Source: DATLYH01 sp035575035
GTDB lineage: Bacteria; Planctomycetota; Planctomycetia; Gemmatales; Gemmataceae
Reading direction: 5' to 3'
Assembly (NCBI GenBank): GCA_035575035.1
Contig: DATLYH010000330.1
Location: 1 to 29,666 of the forward strand
Length of the DNA stretch: 29,666 nucleotides
Positions 1-6,605 of the stretch are shown in pieces (the first letter of the stretch is position 1; every line of letters starts with the position of its first letter). Position numbers and translations under genes: made by a program. The notes under the pieces are model-generated. The model saw only the letters and a list, made by a program, of their open reading frames with translations, searched no databases and was not told where the DNA came from.

Positions 1-414
1 GTCGATCTCCCGTGTAGTGTACTGCATCGAGTGCCGCGGCAGTGTGCAGCCGTCGCCGGCCAAATGACCGAGCAGGGCGGCTTGCACGGCGGAAAGCGAC
101 GGCTGGGTTCCTCCAGGAATAATCCGAGGGAGAGCGATGCGGTCCCCCACCTTTAGCCCGTCGAGCCGTTGCCAGCCCAGCAGGGTGCGGAATTGATGGT
201 TGGCCGTTGCGCGGATCACTCGCCCTAGTCGGGTTTCCAGGCGATAGACCGGCTTGCGGCCCGTCGGGAAAGCGCGGCTGACCCGCGCCGGTTTAAGCTT
301 GTAGGTGGCTTCGTCTAGCGCCCAGACCAGGAACCCAGACCGGCCCACTAGGTCCCGAATGGGCACCCGGGCTCCGGAATCTGCCAAGGTCACCAGGGTG
401 TCACCGGCGAGGCA
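1..414 (-). other. DnaB intein, N-terminal splicing domain and start of a LAGLIDADG endonuclease (partial)
   Basis: An intein is an in-frame protein insertion that excises itself. It starts at Cys387 of DnaB, directly after RESG. Splicing block A is CLAGDTLVTLADSGARVPI. Block B is the TANH motif at residues 456-459, with the catalytic His. The segment through GWQRLDGLKVGDRIALPR closely follows my recollection of the Synechocystis DnaB intein, which sits at the same RESG position. After the N-terminal splicing domain the chain continues with LLGHLAGDGC (residues about 500-509), which resembles the first LAGLIDADG motif of an intein homing endonuclease. So this is probably a full-length, not a mini, intein. 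About 138 residues are visible; the C-terminal HN/Ser splice junction lies outside. Confidence 0.93.
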
Positions 415-1572
415 GCCGGATTCGCGAAGGTCCGACAGACGCGGCCGGTGGTCCTGGCGGTCCTCGGCGGCACGGTTCACCTGGGCCAGCGCCACCACCG
501 GGATTTGCAGCTCGCGGGCCAGGAACTTCAGCCGCCGCGAGATCTGGGCCACCTGCTCCTGGCGGTTGTCCTTGCGGTTGTCCGGCTCGATCAGCTGCAA
601 GTAATCGACCATCACCACCCGGATGCCCTCGCGCAGCTTCAGCCGCCGGGCGTTGGCGGCGATGCGCAACATCCCCTGACCCGGCGTGTCGTCGATGAAC
701 AGCCGGGCATCGCGCAGCTTGCCCCCCGCCTCGATCAGCTTCTGCATGTCCTCCGAGCTGAGATGCCCCTTGCGCAGTTTGTGGCTGTCCACCCGGGCCT
801 GCATGCACAGCAACCGCTCCGCCAACTCGATGCGCGACTGCTCCAGGCTGACGAAAAAGACGGGGACTTTCTCTTCCACCGCCAGGTGGCGGGCAATGCA
901 CAGGGCGAAGGATGTCTTCCCGACGCTCGGCCGGGCAGCGATGATGATCAGCTCCGAGTTTTGCAGGCCGGCCGTCTTCTCATTGAGGTCGGTGAAGCCG
1001 GTCGGCAGGCCGCTGATCGACATGTGGCCGCGCTGGGTGCGGGTGTCGATGCGGTCGTATGCCTCTTGCAGTGCCTGCTCCAGGGTGTACGCCTTGCCGG
1101 TGATGCCCATCTGGGCGATGTCCAGGATCTTGCGTTCGGCCGATTCCAGCAACTCGTCGGCCGGTTGGGCCTGGTCGTAGGCGTCGCGGAGGATCTCGGT
1201 GCCGGCGTGGATCAGGTGGCGGACGATTGCCTTGTCGCGGACGATGCGGGCGTAGTACTCGGCGTTGGCAGCGGTCGGGGCGGCGTCCCAGAGCTGGGCC
1301 AGGTAGGCGTAGCCGCCGATGTCCTCGACCTGCTTCTGTTCGCGCAGGTACTCGGCCAGGGTAACCAGATCGACCGGGTGGCCGCGGTCATACAGGGCCA
1401 CGATGGCCTGGTAAATTTTGATGTGATGGTCGAAGTAGAAATTCTCGGGGCGGAGGATCTGGATGATGTCGCCGATGACGCTGTTGTCGCGCAGCATGCT
1501 TCCCAGCACGCCGCACTCGGCTTCTCGACTTTGAGGGGGTAGACGGTCGGTGCCTTCTCGTTCCGACGACAT
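1..1572 (-). CDS. dnaB: Replicative DNA helicase DnaB, interrupted by an intein (3' end outside window)
   Basis: DnaB is the hexameric replicative helicase that unwinds DNA ahead of the fork. The ATG at 1572 follows a strong AAGGAGG ribosome binding site 6 nt upstream. Residues about 15-115 form the N-terminal DnaB domain (EAECGVLGSMLRDN, then YQAIVALYDRGHPVDLVTL). The RecA-like domain has the Walker A motif ARPSVGKTS with Lys219, and a Walker B-like segment VVMVDYLQLI with Asp323. The conserved segment RLSDLRESG ends at residue 386. The next residue is Cys387, the first residue of an intein that runs off the window edge, so the C-terminal extein (normally resuming near S-I-E-Q-D) is not visible. 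It is the last visible gene of a minus-strand operon, 108 bp after rplI, with two 30-bp repeats in the gap. The frame is open throughout. The identity is secure; only the end is unseen. Confidence 0.96.
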   Translation of the reverse strand, partial: MSSEREGTDRLPPQSREAECGVLGSMLRDNSVIGDIIQILRPENFYFDHHIKIYQAIVALYDRGHPVDLVTLAEYLREQKQVEDIGGYAYLAQLWDAAPTAANAEYYARIVRDKAIVRHLIHAGTEILRDAYDQAQPADELLESAERKILDIAQMGITGKAYTLEQALQEAYDRIDTRTQRGHMSISGLPTGFTDLNEKTAGLQNSELIIIAARPSVGKTSFALCIARHLAVEEKVPVFFVSLEQSRIELAERLLCMQARVDSHKLRKGHLSSEDMQKLIEAGGKLRDARLFIDDTPGQGMLRIAANARRLKLREGIRVVMVDYLQLIEPDNRKDNRQEQVAQISRRLKFLARELQIPVVALAQVNRAAEDRQDHRPRLSDLRESGCLAGDTLVTLADSGARVPIRDLVGRSGFLVWALDEATYKLKPARVSRAFPTGRKPVYRLETRLGRVIRATANHQFRTLLGWQRLDGLKVGDRIALPRIIPGGTQPSLSAVQAALLGHLAGDGCTLPRHSMQYTTREID

Positions 1573-1623
1573 CGCTCACCTCCTTGCGCGCTGGAAGCGG
1601 TGCGGCATCCTTGACCGCATGAA

Positions 1624-1683
1624 CCGGGGGGCTGACGCCCCCCGCTCGCCTTACCGGGGGGCTGACGCCCCCCGCTCGCCTTA
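1624..1683 (-). repeat. Two perfect tandem 30-bp hairpin repeats between rplI and dnaB
   Basis: Two identical 30-bp units lie at 1624-1653 and 1654-1683. On the minus strand each unit begins TAAGGCGAGC and contains the inverted repeat GGGGGGC / GCCCCCC around a 4-nt loop. The TAA that begins the upstream unit (1683-1681) is the stop codon of rplI. The hairpins lie in the rplI-dnaB spacer and could stabilise or attenuate the operon transcript. No U-run follows, so a classical terminator is unlikely. Confidence 0.9.
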
Positions 1684-2184
1684 CTTTTTCTCGGAGGGGC
1701 GCACCACTACGACCTTCACCTCGGTTTCGATGTCGTAGCCGAGGTTCAGTTTGACAGCATAGAGGGCCAGCTCCTTGATGGGGCCTTCCAGGCGGACCAT
1801 CTCGGGTTCGACCATCAGGTTCTGGGCCTTGAGGGCGCGGGAGATTTCCTGGGCCCCGACCGAGCCGTAGAGGTGTCCCTCTTCGTTGGCGTTCGCCTCG
1901 ATGGTGATGGTGGTATGCTGGATCTGTCCCGCCAGCACCTTCAGGTCGGCGATCTTGGCCTCGCGGGCTTGACGGACACGCTCCTTGTAGCGCTCCAGCA
2001 GGCGAAGATTGTGCTCGGTGGGGATGGTGGCCAGTCCGCGCGGCAGGAGGTAGTTACGGCCGTAGCCCGGCTTCACTTCCACCACCTCGCCTTGCTTGCC
2101 GAGGTTGGGTACATCCTCGGTGAGGACAAGTTGCATCCCGCCGTGGGGTCCCTTGCGAACCTGATTGCGCTGTCTCGTGGCCAT
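1681..2184 (-). CDS. rplI: 50S ribosomal protein L9
   Basis: L9 binds domain V of 23S rRNA and has two globular domains joined by a long helix. The N-domain signature is clear: MQLVLTEDVPNLGKQGEVVEV, then KPGYGRNYLLPRGLA. A charged helix follows (LLERYKERVRQAREAK), then the C-terminal domain with GSVGAQEI. I chose the ATG at 2184 (167 aa), which adds a basic 16-residue leader (MATRQRNQVRKGPHGG) before the usual L9 start. The Met at 2136 would give a standard-length 152 aa protein. The ribosome binding site is weak for both (AGGT near 2184), so the start is uncertain. A longer upstream frame to 2259 looks artefactual. The stop codon is the first triplet of the 30-bp repeat. The gene sits between ssb and dnaB. 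Confidence 0.95.
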   Translation of the reverse strand: MATRQRNQVRKGPHGGMQLVLTEDVPNLGKQGEVVEVKPGYGRNYLLPRGLATIPTEHNLRLLERYKERVRQAREAKIADLKVLAGQIQHTTITIEANANEEGHLYGSVGAQEISRALKAQNLMVEPEMVRLEGPIKELALYAVKLNLGYDIETEVKVVVVRPSEKK

Positions 2185-2278
2185 GAGTAACCTGTTGGTT
2201 GGTCGCCAGGCAAACGTGCCGCGACCGACAGGGCCGCGGCACAGGGTTGTTCCATTCACTATCGACCGGTTCGGCCGG

Positions 2279-2809
2279 TCAGAACGGGATGTCGCTCACG
2301 TCGCTCCGGCCGGTCGGTGGTTCGTATGGCTCGGGCTCCTCGAAACCGTCCGCCGGGGCGTTGTCCGTTGAAGCATTGGCCGGCTTACGCGGCGCCGGTG
2401 CCATGCGCGGCGGCCGGGCGTTTCCTTCGCTTGTCCCTGCGCCCTCCTCACGTCGCTCCAAGAACTCCAAACTGTCCGCCACTACAATGATCTTGGAGCG
2501 TTTCTGGCCATCCTTGTCATTCCACTCGTTCAAGCGCAGCCGGCCTTCAATGAAGACTTGGTTCCCTTTCTTGAGATGCTGGTGGGCCAAGTCGGCCAGC
2601 TGCCGTCCGCCCTCTCGGGCGCTGTTGAACGCCTCAACGTCGATGAACACCGCTTCCCCCTCCCACTGCCCCGTCTGCGGATTCTTCCTCCGGGTGTAAT
2701 TCACCGCGAACCGGAATCGGGTAACCGCACCTCCAGAAGGGAAAACTCTAGGGGGTTCAGGATCACTCGCCAAACGACCGATCAACATTACTTTGTTAAG
2801 GTTGGCCAT
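2279..2809 (-). CDS. ssb: Single-stranded DNA-binding protein
   Basis: SSB coats single-stranded DNA during replication, repair and recombination and recruits partners through its acidic C-terminal tip. The OB fold occupies residues 1-115: MANLNKVMLIGRLASDPE, then TRFRFAVNY, VFIDVEAFNSAREG, GNQVFIEGRLRLNEW and RSKIIVVADSLEFL. A disordered Pro/Ala/Glu-rich linker follows, and the protein ends in SDVSDIPF, the canonical acidic DIPF tail. The ATG at 2809 is preceded by TGGAG. An in-frame extension to 2884 was dropped because the OB fold starts at MANLNK. Length is 176 aa, typical. A perfect 6-bp hairpin (2264-2280) overlaps the stop codon. The gene has its own promoter candidate at 2895-2924 and precedes rplI by 94 bp. 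Confidence 0.97.
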   Translation of the reverse strand: MANLNKVMLIGRLASDPEPPRVFPSGGAVTRFRFAVNYTRRKNPQTGQWEGEAVFIDVEAFNSAREGGRQLADLAHQHLKKGNQVFIEGRLRLNEWNDKDGQKRSKIIVVADSLEFLERREEGAGTSEGNARPPRMAPAPRKPANASTDNAPADGFEEPEPYEPPTGRSDVSDIPF

Positions 2810-2894
2810 GTGGGCAATCTCCAGCAGAGAGAGAAGTAAGGGCCAGTCCGGGCGGGCCGCCGAGCCCCGGTCGCGGAGTGGCAATTGTGGGTGT

Positions 2895-2924
2895 AGTATA
2901 CATCCGTCAGCCAGGGCGGTTCAA
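2895..2924 (-). promoter_or_regulatory. Candidate sigma70-type promoter for ssb-rplI-dnaB
   Basis: On the minus strand TTGAAC (2924-2919) is followed after 18 nt by TATACT (2900-2895), 86 nt before the ssb ATG in the 170-bp rpsF-ssb gap. This would let ssb, rplI and dnaB be transcribed independently of rplY-pth-rpsF. The call rests on sequence match only. Confidence 0.5.
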
Positions 2925-2979
2925 GGTTGGTAGCGGTTCGCGCCCCACGTCAATTCACGGAAGCGCCCACAGGGCCGGT

Positions 2980-3453
2980 TTAACCCTCTTCTTTTGCCTC
3001 TGCCCGCCGGCGGCGCGGACGGGGCGGCTCGCCCCCCTCTTCCCCGCCAACCTCCGGGCGGACCTCTCCCCCTTCGCCCTCGGCCGGCATCTCAGCAGTC
3101 ACCGACTGCAAGGCCAGGGCGTGTTCGTCGCGGGCCACTTGCAGCATGATGTCCACCAGTTTAGGATCGACCTTCAGCACCAGCTGTCGCAGGATCATCT
3201 CGTTGAGGGCACAGTCCCGCTCGATATTGATCAGGTTCTTTCCCTCGGTGCGGAAGTAGGTCAGGTAATACTGTCCCTTCTTGTGACCCTTGATCGGGTA
3301 GGCCAGGCGGCGCTCGTCCCACGGCCGGCTGGCCAGGATCTCGGCGTGGTTGCGCTCGAGGATGGCGTGCAGCTGCTTGGCTGCCCCGGGCAGATCGCCG
3401 GCCACCTTGGTCGGGTCGAGCAGGAACATGCATTCGTAGACGTTGACTGGCAT
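2980..3453 (-). CDS. rpsF: 30S ribosomal protein S6
   Basis: S6 is a small-subunit protein that binds 16S rRNA next to S18. The typical fold is visible: VNVYECMFLLDPTKV, then KRNHAEI-like helix residues (LERNHAEILASRPWDERRLAYPI), then KGHKKGQYYLTYFR and LINIERDCALNEMILRQLVLKVD. After about residue 115 there is an acidic then basic tail (EGEGGEVRPEVGGEEGG followed by PRPRRRRAEAKEEG), longer than in E. coli but common for S6 proteins. Length is 157 aa. The ATG at 3453 has only a weak ribosome binding site (ACGAG). The gene lies between pth and ssb. Its usual partner gene rpsR is not adjacent. Confidence 0.95.
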   Translation of the reverse strand: MPVNVYECMFLLDPTKVAGDLPGAAKQLHAILERNHAEILASRPWDERRLAYPIKGHKKGQYYLTYFRTEGKNLINIERDCALNEMILRQLVLKVDPKLVDIMLQVARDEHALALQSVTAEMPAEGEGGEVRPEVGGEEGGEPPRPRRRRAEAKEEG

Positions 3454-3466
3454 CGTTCACTCGTTG

Positions 3467-3602
3467 TTTGTCAGTTGTCAGTGGTCATTTGTCAGTGGTC
3501 ATTTGTCAGTGGTCATTTGTCATTCGTGCTGTCCATGGTGACCGATGACGACGAATGACTAATGACTAATGACAAATGACTAATGACGGATGACTAATGA
3601 CT
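3467..3602. repeat. Heptamer repeat arrays in inverted orientation between pth and rpsF
   Basis: Three perfect 14-bp tandem copies of GTGGTCATTTGTCA lie at 3481-3522, each made of two heptamers ending in GTCA. A spacer follows, then seven in-phase heptamers of the AATGACT type at 3554-3602. The two arrays are inverted relative to each other (GTCATTCGT at 3519-3527 pairs with ACGAATGAC at 3551-3559), so a long hairpin can form. The right array overlaps the last codons and TAG stop of pth. Confidence 0.85.
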
Positions 3603-4163
3603 CTTCCTGGCATTAAACTGGTTCATGCACGCTTCGATTCCCTGGTGGAGCCAGACTGTCACAGCCTGGGTGGCCAGCCGGATCGCCTCGTCGATCACGG
3701 GCTGCTCCGAGGGGCGGAAACGGCCGAGCACATGGTCCACCGCATCACCCTCCTCGGGGGCGCCCACGCCGATGCGCAGGCGGGCATACTCGGTCGTACC
3801 GAGGTGGGTCTGGATGTCGCGCAGGCCGTTGTGGCCGCCGTGGCTGCCGCGGGCGCGGACACGAAGCCGACCCAGCGGCAGGTTGATGTCGTCGCAAACG
3901 ACCAGGAGGTCTTCCAGCGGCAGTTGGTAAAAATCGACCAACTCCCGCACACACCGGCCGCTCAGGTTCATGAAGGTCTGCGGCTTGACCAGGAGCACCT
4001 TGTGCGGTTCGTCAAGCAGCTCGGCGACCTCGGCGTGGAAGCGCTCCTGGAAGCGGCCGGCCTGGGGACTCTGGGCCAAGGCGTCGATGACGGCGAAGCC
4101 GACGTTGTGCCGCGTCCCCGCGTAGCGCCGGCCCGGGTTGCCCAATCCGACGACGACCTTCAT
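3594..4163 (-). CDS. pth: Peptidyl-tRNA hydrolase
   Basis: Pth cleaves the ester bond of peptidyl-tRNA released from stalled ribosomes and recycles tRNA. The family signature begins at residue 1: MKVVVGLGNPGRRYAGTRHN, with Asn9 and catalytic His19. Further motifs are KPQTFMNLSG (substrate-binding Asn), VVCDDINLPLGRLRVRARGS (catalytic Asp) and GGHNGLRDI. Length is 189 aa, standard. The ATG at 4163 is fixed by the conserved N-terminus; the ribosome binding site is weak. It lies 71 bp after rplY and 140 bp before rpsF. The last two sense codons and the TAG stop lie inside the AATGACT heptamer array. Confidence 0.97.
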   Translation of the reverse strand: MKVVVGLGNPGRRYAGTRHNVGFAVIDALAQSPQAGRFQERFHAEVAELLDEPHKVLLVKPQTFMNLSGRCVRELVDFYQLPLEDLLVVCDDINLPLGRLRVRARGSHGGHNGLRDIQTHLGTTEYARLRIGVGAPEEGDAVDHVLGRFRPSEQPVIDEAIRLATQAVTVWLHQGIEACMNQFNARKSH

Positions 4164-4184
4164 GACGGCGGATTACGGCCGGCA

Positions 4185-4215
4185 GAGGGCAGACTGCTCG
4201 GCGGCATCTGCCCTC
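4185..4215 (-). other. Perfect 9-bp hairpin in the rplY-pth spacer
   Basis: GAGGGCAGA (4185-4193) and TCTGCCCTC (4207-4215) are perfect inverted repeats around a 13-nt loop. They lie between the rplY stop (4235) and the pth start (4163). No U-run follows, so an RNA processing or stability element is as likely as a terminator. Confidence 0.55.
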
Positions 4216-4234
4216 CGCAACCCGAACGCCGCAA

Positions 4235-4879
4235 TCACTTCTCCTCTTCTTCTTTCTTGGCCTCGCGCTGCCGGCCAATGACCTCGGGCTCGGCCTGCTC
4301 GGGGGCCGGCGCCGGGCCGGCCTCCGGCTCCGCCACCGGAGCAGTCACATGGACCACGACAGCGTCGGGATCGGTCATCGCCTTGACGTCCGGCGGCAGC
4401 ACCAGATCGCGGACGTAAATGACGCCGCCGACCTGTAGCTCGCTGACGTTCACCCGGATTGACTCAGGCACGTTCAGGGCCGGGCACTCGACCTCCAGGG
4501 TATGCAGCGGCTGATCGAGGATGCCGCCGGCGGCGACGCCGGGGGCGGTGCCGCGGATCTCCACCCGCACCGGCACGACGATGCGTTCGTCGGCGGCGAC
4601 GCGGGTGAAGTCAACGTGCAGGATCTCCTTGCCGAGGTGGTCCCATTGGACCTCGCGGATCAGGGCCTTTTCCACGTTGCCGTTGGTCTTCAGGTCCACG
4701 ACGCGGGCGCCGTGGCGGATGGCCTTGACCAGGTCCTCGGTTTGGAGCGCCAGCGCGACCGTCTCCTGTTTGTGGCCATACAGGACGGCGGGTATGCGGC
4801 CCTGGCGGCGCAGGCGCCGGGCAGCCCGCGAGCCGTTGGTACGGCGCAGCTCGGCGACCAGTTCCACGGACTCGGCCAT
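4235..4879 (-). CDS. rplY: 50S ribosomal protein L25 (general stress protein Ctc type)
   Basis: L25/TL5/Ctc binds 5S rRNA in the large subunit. The N-terminal 5S-binding domain (about residues 1-95) has ELRRTNGSRAARRLRRQGRI, PAVLYGHKQE and REVQWDHLGKEILHVDF. The C-terminal TL5-type beta domain (about 96-185) has VPVRVEIRGTAPGV, GGILDQPLHTLEVECP and DVKAMTDPDAVVVHV. An Ala/Pro/Glu-rich tail ends in KKEEEEK. Length is 214 aa, normal for the two-domain form. The ATG at 4879 is preceded by a strong AGGAGGAG site. It is the first gene of the operon and has a promoter and leader hairpin. Next to pth is the common bacterial arrangement; prs, often upstream, is absent. Confidence 0.96.
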   Translation of the reverse strand: MAESVELVAELRRTNGSRAARRLRRQGRIPAVLYGHKQETVALALQTEDLVKAIRHGARVVDLKTNGNVEKALIREVQWDHLGKEILHVDFTRVAADERIVVPVRVEIRGTAPGVAAGGILDQPLHTLEVECPALNVPESIRVNVSELQVGGVIYVRDLVLPPDVKAMTDPDAVVVHVTAPVAEPEAGPAPAPEQAEPEVIGRQREAKKEEEEK

Positions 4880-4908
4880 GCTCTCCTCCTGCGGGAGAAA
4901 ACACCTGC

Positions 4909-4932
4909 GCCGGCCCTGACGACAGGGCCGGC
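4909..4932 (-). promoter_or_regulatory. Leader hairpin upstream of rplY
   Basis: GCCGGCCCTG (4909-4918) and CAGGGCCGGC (4923-4932) form a perfect 10-bp stem with an ACGA loop. It lies within the inferred 5' leader, about 30 nt upstream of the rplY ATG and just before its ribosome binding site. Autoregulation by a ribosomal protein is conceivable but is inference. Confidence 0.55.
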
Positions 4933-4968
4933 CGGCGTCAACCCCATCTCACACGTCAGAAGAGTCTT

Positions 4969-4997
4969 ATTATTCCACCCGGGGATGGCAGTGGCAA
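4969..4997 (-). promoter_or_regulatory. Candidate sigma70-type promoter for the rplY operon
   Basis: On the minus strand TTGCCA (4997-4992), a 17-nt spacer and AATAAT (4974-4969) form a good promoter match about 90 nt upstream of the rplY start. It is one of the few AT-rich spots in the gap between rplY and the oxidoreductase gene. Confidence 0.6.
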
Positions 4998-5046
4998 GAG
5001 CGCCCCGCGGGCAAAGGCCGGGGGCCGGCGTTCGGCCCCACCGGGG

Positions 5047-6360
5047 TTAGATGAACTTCGTCACGCCCGGCTTGGCCACCGGCGGGATCGGCAGATCGGC
5101 TTTCAGGTCGTAGCGTGGCGGCGTCAAGTCCTCCTGCGAGTTCAGGGCCATCTCCCAGGTGATCACCTGGCCGGTGTAGGTCGCCATCCGACCCATGATC
5201 GCCATCAGCGTACTCCGGGCCATCCAGTCGCCGTCGTTGATCGGTTTGCCGGCGCGGATGCTGGCGAACAGTTCGTCGTGCTCCACCTGATACATGTTCT
5301 TGACGTTCCGGTCCGACTGCCAGGAGCCGTCCGGGACCATCGGCGAGCGGATGACCCCCTGGCCGCGCGACGCCCAGATGTCGCAGACCCCCTTGGTGCC
5401 GAAGAGATGGTCAGAAATGTCGTTGGCGCAGCCGGCCTGCTGCCGGCAGTAGCTGAAGCACTTGACGCCGTTGGCGTATTCGTAGACCACGGCGTGATGA
5501 TCGAAGATGTGGCCGAAGTCCGGCTCGGTCCGGACCTGCCGGCCGCCCAGGCCGACCGCCCGCACCGGGTACTCGTTCTTCATCACCCAGGCCATCTTGT
5601 CCAGGCTGTGGCAGTGCTGCTCGACGTTGAAGTCGCCCGACAGCCAGGTGAAGTACAGCCAGTTGCGCAGCTGCCATTCCATGCCGCTCCAGCCCTTCTG
5701 CTGCTTCTCCGCCAGCGAGCGGTGCCAGAGGCTGCCGGTGTTATAGGTAGCTTGCAGAGCGACGATGTCGCCGATGGCCCCGTCGTGGATGCGCTTGACC
5801 GTCTCGCGCATGCCGGGGTGGTAGCGCCAGCAGAAGCCGGCGACGATGGCCAGGCCCTTCTTCTTTGCCTCCTCGGCGGTGGCCAGGACGGAGCGAACGC
5901 CGGGGGCATCGACGGCCATCGGCTTCTCGGCGAAGACATGCTTGCCGGCCTCGACCGCCGCCTTGAGGTGGGCCGGGCGGAAGTGCGGCGGGGTGCAGAG
6001 CAGCACCACATCGACGCCGCTGGCGATCACCTTCTGGTAGGCGTCGAAGCCGGTGAAGCAGCGTTCCGGCTTGATGTCGATCTTCGCGGCCAGCGCGGGG
6101 TCTTTCCGCAAGGTGGCCAGGCATTGCCGCAGCCGGTCCTCGAACATGTCGCCCAGGGCAATCAGCTTGACGTTGGGGTCGGCATTGAGGGCCTGGGCGG
6201 CAGCGCCGGTGCCGCGGCCGCCGCAGCCGATCAGTCCGACCTTCAAAACGTCGCTGCCGGCGGCATGGACGGCCGGGACCGCAGTCAACGTTGCGACCGC
6301 GGCCGCCGAGGTCTTGAGGAAATGACGGCGGGAAGTACGGGCCGGGGTGTGCTTGCTCAA
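5047..6360 (-). CDS. Tat-exported Gfo/Idh/MocA family oxidoreductase
   Basis: These are NAD(P)-dependent sugar or inositol dehydrogenase-like enzymes, abundant in planctomycetes and usually of unknown substrate. I start it at TTG 6360 because AAGGAG lies exactly 7 nt upstream; the in-frame ATG at 6384 has no ribosome binding site. A twin-arginine signal (SRRHFLK, residues 10-16, then an Ala-rich stretch ending VHA) implies export. The Rossmann motif is KVGLIGCGGRGTG (about residues 40-52). The family signature AGKHVFAEKP has E145-K146-P147. The C-terminal beta-sheet domain has DFNVEQHCHSLD with the conserved His region. Length is 437 aa, typical. The frame is intact. It is divergent from the amidohydrolase gene. 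The substrate cannot be read from sequence. Confidence 0.93.
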   Translation of the reverse strand: MSKHTPARTSRRHFLKTSAAAVATLTAVPAVHAAGSDVLKVGLIGCGGRGTGAAAQALNADPNVKLIALGDMFEDRLRQCLATLRKDPALAAKIDIKPERCFTGFDAYQKVIASGVDVVLLCTPPHFRPAHLKAAVEAGKHVFAEKPMAVDAPGVRSVLATAEEAKKKGLAIVAGFCWRYHPGMRETVKRIHDGAIGDIVALQATYNTGSLWHRSLAEKQQKGWSGMEWQLRNWLYFTWLSGDFNVEQHCHSLDKMAWVMKNEYPVRAVGLGGRQVRTEPDFGHIFDHHAVVYEYANGVKCFSYCRQQAGCANDISDHLFGTKGVCDIWASRGQGVIRSPMVPDGSWQSDRNVKNMYQVEHDELFASIRAGKPINDGDWMARSTLMAIMGRMATYTGQVITWEMALNSQEDLTPPRYDLKADLPIPPVAKPGVTKFI

Positions 6361-6532
6361 GGTTGGTCTCCTTGTTGCGGACATTGGGTTGGGAAGCGCT
6401 CACTGGGGGGCCTTCGGGGCAGGTCAGTCTTTGTCCCTCTTAGCGGTTCCACGGAAGACTGTCAAGGAGTTGGCCGGTTTTCCAGCCAGGAGGAATCGGC
6501 CTGCCCCGTGCCGGGCGGGGGCCGAATCATAT

Positions 6533-6561
6533 TTGCGCGCGGTTCTTTCCCCCTGTACAAT
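6533..6561 (+). promoter_or_regulatory. Candidate sigma70-type promoter for the amidohydrolase gene
   Basis: TTGCGC (6533-6538), a 17-nt spacer and TACAAT (6556-6561) lie 45 nt upstream of the ATG at 6606, in the 245-bp divergent gap after the oxidoreductase gene. The good -10 match and spacing make it the best candidate here. Confidence 0.6.
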
Positions 6562-6605
6562 CAGGGCCGCATCACACCTGGCTTCTAACTGCGGAGGGGC
6601 CCGAC

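Noticed and set aside
448..1542. Plus-strand open frame of 364 aa at the start of the window
   Set aside because: It is antisense to DnaB, whose Walker motifs and intein are unambiguous.
3481..3602. CRISPR array
   Set aside because: Repeats are 7-14 bp without unique spacers of constant length, and no cas genes are present.
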